A stretch of DNA of 64,000 bases, from positions 682,001-746,000 of the forward strand of contig JAPEIS010000002.1 of assembly GCA_029531795.1 (NCBI GenBank), given 5' to 3'. The stretch comes from Sclerotinia nivalis. Its lineage: Eukaryota > Ascomycota > Leotiomycetes > Helotiales > Sclerotiniaceae. Positions 58,749 to 64,000 of this stretch are shown here, piece by piece. The notes beneath the pieces are model-generated. The model worked only from the letters and a program-made list of their open reading frames with translations, searched no databases and had not been told where the DNA came from. Position 1 is the first letter of the stretch, and the number at the start of each line of letters is the position of its first letter. Made by a program: the position numbers and the translations under genes.

Positions 58749-59953
58749 ATTATACATGCTTGGCTTGGTCTGGACTCTGCATTGCATTCATTGCATTTCA
58801 GCTTCATGTTTTGGTGGCGTAGAACAAGGAAAATGGGTTGATTGATTGGTGATTGGGTTATTTTTTCTCGTGGATTGGTTATCGGACACAGTATTAGAGC
58901 GTGCTTTTTCATTTATATTCCCCATCGGTAGACATAGTTTGGTTGGTAGTATATGAGTAGATGATATTGATGTTGAATGTTGACGTTGATGTTGATGGTT
59001 TACGGTTGGAATTGGGTGGGATTGGATGGATTGATAGGGATAGGATAGGATGTATCGGATCTGATCATAAATAAAATATCATTTTTAAATCATACCTATT
59101 AGATACCTTACTTAATATCTTCGATATTCGGACGTTTCTTTAAGATAGACGGGTCGATGTATTTATTTATTATTTACTTTGTTCTACATGCAAGATTTCG
59201 GTATTACCGTATTAGGAATTTGTGAAGAGAAAGAAAAAGAAAAAGAAAAAAAAATGTTTTGGGGCTTTTGTGATGTGGTTTGGTTGTGGTTTGGATGATT
59301 GATTGATTTATTATTTCGTGAGTCGTTGGATTATTATTTATCGTCTGGTAGGTAGGTACTGGGGTACTGGGTAGGAAGATAAATTTTGGGTGGGAGGATG
59401 TAGGAAGTGCGGGATGCCGAGGTAGGGATTTACGGAGTAGAATGGTTGCTTTACGGAGTAGGTAGGTAGGGAGTACCTAGTTCATGGAGGGGTGGTACTA
59501 CAGAGGTTGATGGGGAAAGTATTGTAAGACACGGCAAAAAATGACCGTGCTTGTTCCCAATCACATGGTCACGCTGATTGGAAATTTGGATGGTGAAATC
59601 TAGGTGGTTAAAGTATTGTAAATTTCGAAATTTACTAATAAAATCATTCAAAATCATTCAGAATCATTAATATTTATTTCGGAATCTATTTTAAGGCTAT
59701 TTTGGATTCATTAAAAAAGGTTACACAAGCTTCAAAAGCTTCAAAAGCTTCAAAATCATAAGGTTGTTGAAATTTCATCAAAATCATCAAAATTCTATCG
59801 AAACCTTCAAAATTCGAAATTTGAGGGGAACAGCTCAATATCTATTCGAGTTCTTTAAAGCAGCATCAAAAGACAAGAAAAACAGCAATATGTGGGTAAA
59901 AAATGTCTTACATTACTTACCCTTTCAACCTCCGTATGGTGCTGTGACATCGT

Positions 59954-59981
59954 GGCAGTTGGCAGTTGGCAGTTGGCAGTT
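59954..59981. repeat. (GGCAGTT)4 heptamer repeat
   Basis: Four perfect consecutive copies of GGCAGTT. Confidence 0.9.
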
Positions 59982-60712
59982 GGGAATTTTGGGGGACGGG
60001 ATGGATGCAGTGGGCGGCTGAGCTGGAATGCTGGAATGCGGGAAGGCTGGAACCGGATTGGTGGGTGGATGGATGGTAGCTGGAATGTTAGGGAGTTACG
60101 TAAGATTAGTCTTACCATTCTTAATTTGAATACCCTTACCTACTTTTGTAGATGGGATGGAGAAGTTGAGGATTGGGATTTGGGGTTGGATAAGGTGTTT
60201 CGATCGGATTGGTGGTTGATAGTTGATGGATGATGGTTGATGATTGATGGTTGGGTGGGTTTATTTTATTTTTGGTATTTTGTAGTAAATAGTAAATAGT
60301 AGGGAAGAGTTGGGTTGATGGGTTTTTGACATGATTTGGTCTGGTTTAGTTTGAATGATTAATAGGTATGCAGAGGTGAAATTCTTGTAGAAATAGAAAT
60401 TCGAAATAGAGAATAGAAATGGGAATAGAAATACCGAGAAAAATAAAAATATAACTCCGCCCTGTCCATCTTATAAGGGCAGGATAAATAAACCCATCAG
60501 ATAGTTACCGATGGATACATGGTCCCGAGAAAAAACAATATTATTAGAAATGAGAAATATGTAGCTGTTGATTGATCGATTGATTCGATATCATTTGAGT
60601 TAAAGTTCCAAATATGCATATGCTGACATGTACAGCATGCACACACCGCTCTTGGGACAACTCTCTTGCGTTTGCTGGGTCTTTAAGTGTTCCCAAGGGT
60701 TTTTGGTGGCGT

Positions 60713-60794
60713 GTAGTGTAATTTTTGGGGGTATTTCGTGACGTCGTATGTAGTGTAATTTTTGAGGGTATTTCGTGACGTCGTATGTAGTATA
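60713..60794. repeat. 37 bp tandem duplication with TGACGTCG cores
   Basis: Two units beginning GTAGTGTAATTTTTG and ending GACGTCGTAT (60713-60749, 60750-60786) differ at one position, with a partial third start. Each contains TGACGTCG, close to the CRE/bZIP half-site palindrome TGACGTCA. Confidence 0.8.
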
Positions 60795-61100
60795 CTTTTC
60801 GTGCACAATTCAATGGGGTATCGGGATGGGAGATATGAATGTATGGTGGATTAGGAATAAATAGTACCTACCAATTGATGAAAAGTTGAGGTACCTGCAT
60901 TTAACCGGACAGACCGGAACCTAAACACTAAATAAATCCAGCACCAAGGACGTGGAGTTTCTGGGCTTGCATTGTGAACCAATTGGATGATTTACCTTAA
61001 CCCATTGAGTAAAGTGTGAATGATGAATTTGGTACGGAGTCAAATGGAACGATCCGTAGCTGGGGGAATTTGGATACTTGGGATGGTGGGTGGGTTAAAG

Positions 61101-61163
61101 TTAGTAGTGTAGTGTGTGGTGGGTGAGATTAGTAGTGTGTGGTGGGTGAGATTAGTAGTGTGG
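61101..61163. repeat. GTGTGGTGGGTGAGATTAGTA tandem repeat
   Basis: A unit of about 23-27 bp in two full copies plus a partial third. Confidence 0.75.
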
Positions 61164-61611
61164 GTTAGGTTGGGTTTCCAGTGGTGGAAATATATTTTAT
61201 GGGGTTACCCGCTGGGTTAGTTCGAAAAGTAGTTGCAAAGATTCTTGGGATTGGCTTTTTTTTGGTGTGAGCTTGAAAGATTCGAAGGAAGGCTAAAAGT
61301 TCTAATTGAAGAACCGGGGAATTCTAAGAACTGCAAGCTAAAAACTGCAAGAACTACCTAAAATAGGTCACCGCTTTTGATGATCGGATCACAGTACGAT
61401 CTTTGGTAACTTCGCGTGCTTGCGTAGTGGGAGCACGACTCTTTTGGATCGTTAGCTCAATTGGAGAGTGTGGATGCCTTTTCTTTACTTTGTTTGCTTG
61501 CGTTTTGTCCTCTGATATTTAATATTTAAAGACGACCTTGGAGGGCAAAGGGAAAAGGAGAGTCTGTTGCTTTGTTCCGAGGATTGACTACGAGTTTATA
61601 CTTTCATTGCC

Positions 61612-61677
61612 ATCTGTGTCTGTATCTGTATCTGCATCTGCATCTGCATCTTTATCTGTATCTAAATTTGCATTTGC
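61612..61677. repeat. Hexamer repeat (TCTGTA/TCTGCA)n
   Basis: About ten degenerate hexamers in the promoter/leader region of the methyltransferase gene. Confidence 0.8.
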
Positions 61678-61845
61678 ATATTCTACATACCCATTCGACT
61701 GGACACGGGAGCTCTGTCTAATGGCGGGTTCAGGGACGACAAATGAATCTTGACATCTGAATTGGGGAATACTGACGACGAGACCAGACGATAGGATACG
61801 GTAAAGGACGTGTAGTTGATATGAACAGTACATTCAGGGAAGGAA

Positions 61846-63207
61846 ATGTCAATGGGAGCTCTTTGTACCAATCTTAAATCCACGAGGGAAGAAGAGGAGG
61901 AAGAAAATGAAGGAGGGGAAAGTTTACCGGATGAGAATGTAAATGCTCCGGAAGAATTGAGACATGCGGGTAATGATATCCCACTTGTACCAGACGATGA
62001 TGAGGAGGAAATGGAAATCGATGCGCTTGCTACGAGAGAAACGGTGCAGAGGGAAAATGAAGAAGATAGGAAACGGACTACTTATACCAAATCTGTTTTT
62101 CATCATCGCCAGACGGATCGAGATACAGTGTGAGATCCTTAATTGACATGTCTACTTCTGACTACTTACCAGTCTGCTAATACTTTATTTCAACATAGGA
62201 ATTCCACTCGCTCACTCTACGATTCCGATGTAGTATATACACAACAGCATGGCCGAGTTTACGTAGGAGATTATTACATGCCAATCGATGAAGAAGAACT
62301 CGATCGTCTACGTATAATTCACCAAATATACCTCCAAATCTTCGACAATGAACTTACTACCGTACCTTTGGAATCACCTACTCGCATTCTCGATATTGGA
62401 ACAGGAACTGGTGATTGGGCTATGGGTATGGGTGATCTATGGCCCTCGGCCGAAATAATCGGAACAGATATTGCCAAAGTTCAACCCACAGCGGTTCCAC
62501 TAAATGTCTTCTTCGAGATCGATGATGCGGAAGAAGAAGGTGGGTGGACGTGGCCTCCTAATGAATTTGATTTGATTCATTTGAGAAATATGGAAGGTGC
62601 ATTCGGTGATTGGGATCATATATATTCCGAAGCATATATACATTTAAAACCCGGTGGATGGATTGAAATCATGGATTTCGATGACCATAAAGCCTTTCTT
62701 ACATTTTTCGATGAAGATGGTCCAATGCCAGCCCTCTTACGTGATATGGAAGAAGCCGCTCGAATATCAGGACGGCCACGTGGAGTTGCTCATCTAGAAC
62801 CGGAAAATTTACGGAAATTGGGGTTTGTAGATGTGAAGGTTAAGGAATTTGGTATCCCGATGGGGACATGGCCAGATGATAAAATTCAAAGGACGATAGG
62901 GAAATTATGGTTGGTCTCGGCTTTGAGTTCATTGGAAGCTTATACGTTAAGATTATTAACGCAGGCTTTGGGGTGGGATGAAGAGGAGGTGAGGAGGAGG
63001 TGTATGATATGTGGAGAGGATATGAGGAGGGTTAGTTTAAATGCGGAGAGGGCGAGGGGTTTGAAAACTATGGCGAGGGTTTTGGTAGGTAGAAAACCGG
63101 GTTGGGAGGTGGATGCTCACGGAGATGGAGATGGAGATGGGGAGAGTGTGTTGACGGAAAATCGGACGATTCATGGTGATGAAAATATAAATTTGAGTGG
63201 TGAATAA
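61846..63207 (+). CDS. LaeA-like SAM-dependent methyltransferase
   Basis: Class I methyltransferase of the LaeA/UMTA group found widely in filamentous fungi; members influence secondary metabolism or modify small molecules. Exons 61846-62129 and 62199-63207 give 430 residues. The N-terminal 90 residues are acidic and disordered (EEEEEENEGGES, DDDEEEMEIDA). After the splice comes YDSDVVYTQQHGRVYVGDYY and MPIDEEELDRLRIIHQIYLQ, the family's pre-domain block. SAM-binding motif I is ILDIGTGTGDWAMGMGD (about 160-176), followed by IIGTDIAKVQP (acidic end of beta 2), FDLIHLRNMEGAFGDW and LKPGGWIEIMDFD. The tail contains a GDGDGDG repeat coded by GGAGAT units. The first ATG after the 61.6 kb repeats is used as start; ATG at 61852 is equally possible. 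Nuclear LaeA function cannot be assumed for this paralogue. Confidence 0.88.
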
Positions 63208-63939
63208 ATTCACTCGCTTGCTATTCGTCTACTAGTGTAGTCACTAGTCGAAGATCTCAAGTTCATCTACCTATTCTGTATAGTGTTTGAAGGCATTTTG
63301 ATTTTATGATTATACTCTTTTCAACCTGGGAGTCTTTTTCCCCCTGCGAGCAAGCGAGTTGGCAAGCAAACAAGCAAGCGCGGCATTTTGATGTTTTTAA
63401 AGGTATACTTAACGACATTACGATTATCAAGAAATATTTATGAAAATGGGAGGAGAAGTTGAATGTTGAAATTTTTTGATGAACAAGCTGAACTCTTTAG
63501 CATAGCGAGAGTTGGAATCTGGATTGAGATGATTTTGATACAAGTATGAGTATTTATTTAAAATTTAAAATTTAAAATAGATACGCCAATAGCTATTACG
63601 GTTAGTATATATATGGTTACTGTATGGATACGAGTGATTGGTGAAGAGTAGACGTGTTGTTCTTTTTACGGATTATGATTATTTCGGAGTATGATTATTT
63701 GGGAGTGCTCGCTTTTTGTAAGATCTCATCATTTTCTTTGAGTTCTGCTTGTTGTTTGTTGGTGGTAAGTAGTAGTTAATACTCGTAGTTTGTTGTGTTA
63801 TTATCGATGAGTATTATTCTTATTTTCATTTCCCAATTTCCAATTCCATTGCATTTCCATTTCCAATTCCACAAAGTGATTCGTTCTCATGTTGTTTATT
63901 TATGAGACTCCTGTTGCTCTACTAGCTGTAACACGAATC
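63208..63939. other. Intergenic near the right edge
   Basis: 732 bp, AT-rich, with a short CAAG-type repeat at 63350-63380 and TTTAAAATTTAAAATTTAAA near 63557. Contains the promoter of whatever starts at the right edge. Confidence 0.4.
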
Positions 63940-63955
63940 ATGGCGACTTTAGCAC
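63940..63955 (+). CDS. Possible first exon of a gene running off the window
   Basis: ATG in a favourable context (AATCATGGCG) gives M-A-T-L-A and then a good donor, GTGAGT, at 63956. The following 40 bp look like intron. Too short to identify. Confidence 0.3.
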
Positions 63956-64000
63956 GTGAGTAAACTCCATATCCCTTCTACCAGACGTCAATACAATCAA

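Larger units (their letters stand above)
58749..61845. other. 3.1 kb repeat-rich intergenic region
   Basis: No frame on either strand is convincingly coding. It is full of simple sequence: an A/G run (59226-59250), AAGCTTCAA repeats near 59727-59755, (GGCAGTT)4, two 37 bp tandem units, GTGTGGTGGG repeats and a TCTGTA/TCTGCA run. It lies downstream of the dehydratase gene and upstream of the methyltransferase, whose promoter it includes. Confidence 0.5.

Noticed and set aside
60544..60813. 89-codon minus-strand frame with internal repeats
   Set aside because: It is explained by the 37 bp tandem DNA repeat being read through; no independent coding evidence.
61440..61480. TTAGCTCAATTGG, resembling a tRNA D-arm
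   Set aside because: No anticodon stem or T-arm of the right spacing follows; no acceptor stem pairing.

Overview
This is a nuclear chromosome segment of a filamentous ascomycete. Most genes carry short spliceosomal introns, mostly about 50-130 nt, with GTRNGT-type donors and YAG acceptors. The product families are fungal: Tof1, a Pah1/HOX-type homeobox protein, DUF5672 proteins, a LaeA-like methyltransferase and a UDP-glucose 4,6-dehydratase. Overall flavour suggests Leotiomycetes, probably Sclerotiniaceae (Botrytis/Sclerotinia type); that placement is inference from remembered protein families, not a search. No bacterial features, CRISPR arrays, intact transposons or convincing tRNA/rRNA genes were seen. 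All exon models were joined by hand at splice sites that keep the frame and restore domain continuity.

Layout. 0.6-9.8 kb: Tof1/Timeless (-), a mitochondrial-type 3-hydroxyacyl-CoA dehydrogenase (+) head-to-head with it, then a homeobox regulator (-). 9.8-20.2 kb: a 10.5 kb stretch without a convincing gene, upstream of the homeobox gene. 20.2-27.2 kb: the spliceosomal helicase Aquarius/Cwf11 (-) head-to-head with THO complex subunit 1/Hpr1 (+), two mRNA-processing genes around a 266 bp shared promoter. 27.4-41.1 kb: a small hypothetical gene, a RING-RING-LON protein (+), a disordered protein (-), a fungal membrane protein with an internal repeat (-), a RING/triple zinc-binding/SH3-like protein (+) and a GNAT-type protein (+).

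42.2-48.5 kb: three neighbouring DUF5672 genes (-, -, +), each coding for a type II membrane protein that looks like a Golgi glycosyltransferase; the middle one carries a roughly 100-residue Lys/Glu insert. 48.9-50.0 kb: a decayed cytochrome P450 pseudogene (-). 50.7-52.1 kb: an FAD-dependent monooxygenase (+). 53.6-58.7 kb: a triose-phosphate/nucleotide-sugar-transporter-family gene (-) diverging from a UDP-glucose 4,6-dehydratase gene (+). 58.7-61.8 kb: a repeat-rich intergenic region. 61.8-63.2 kb: a LaeA-like methyltransferase (+), then the probable first exon of a gene leaving the window.

How the genes may work together. Two groupings stand out. One is Aquarius with THO1 (splicing coupled to mRNP assembly). 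The other, more speculative, is a 16.5 kb glycosylation neighbourhood: a deoxysugar-nucleotide-forming dehydratase, a TPT-family transporter and three putative type II glycosyltransferases. The second grouping is a hypothesis from gene content and position only.
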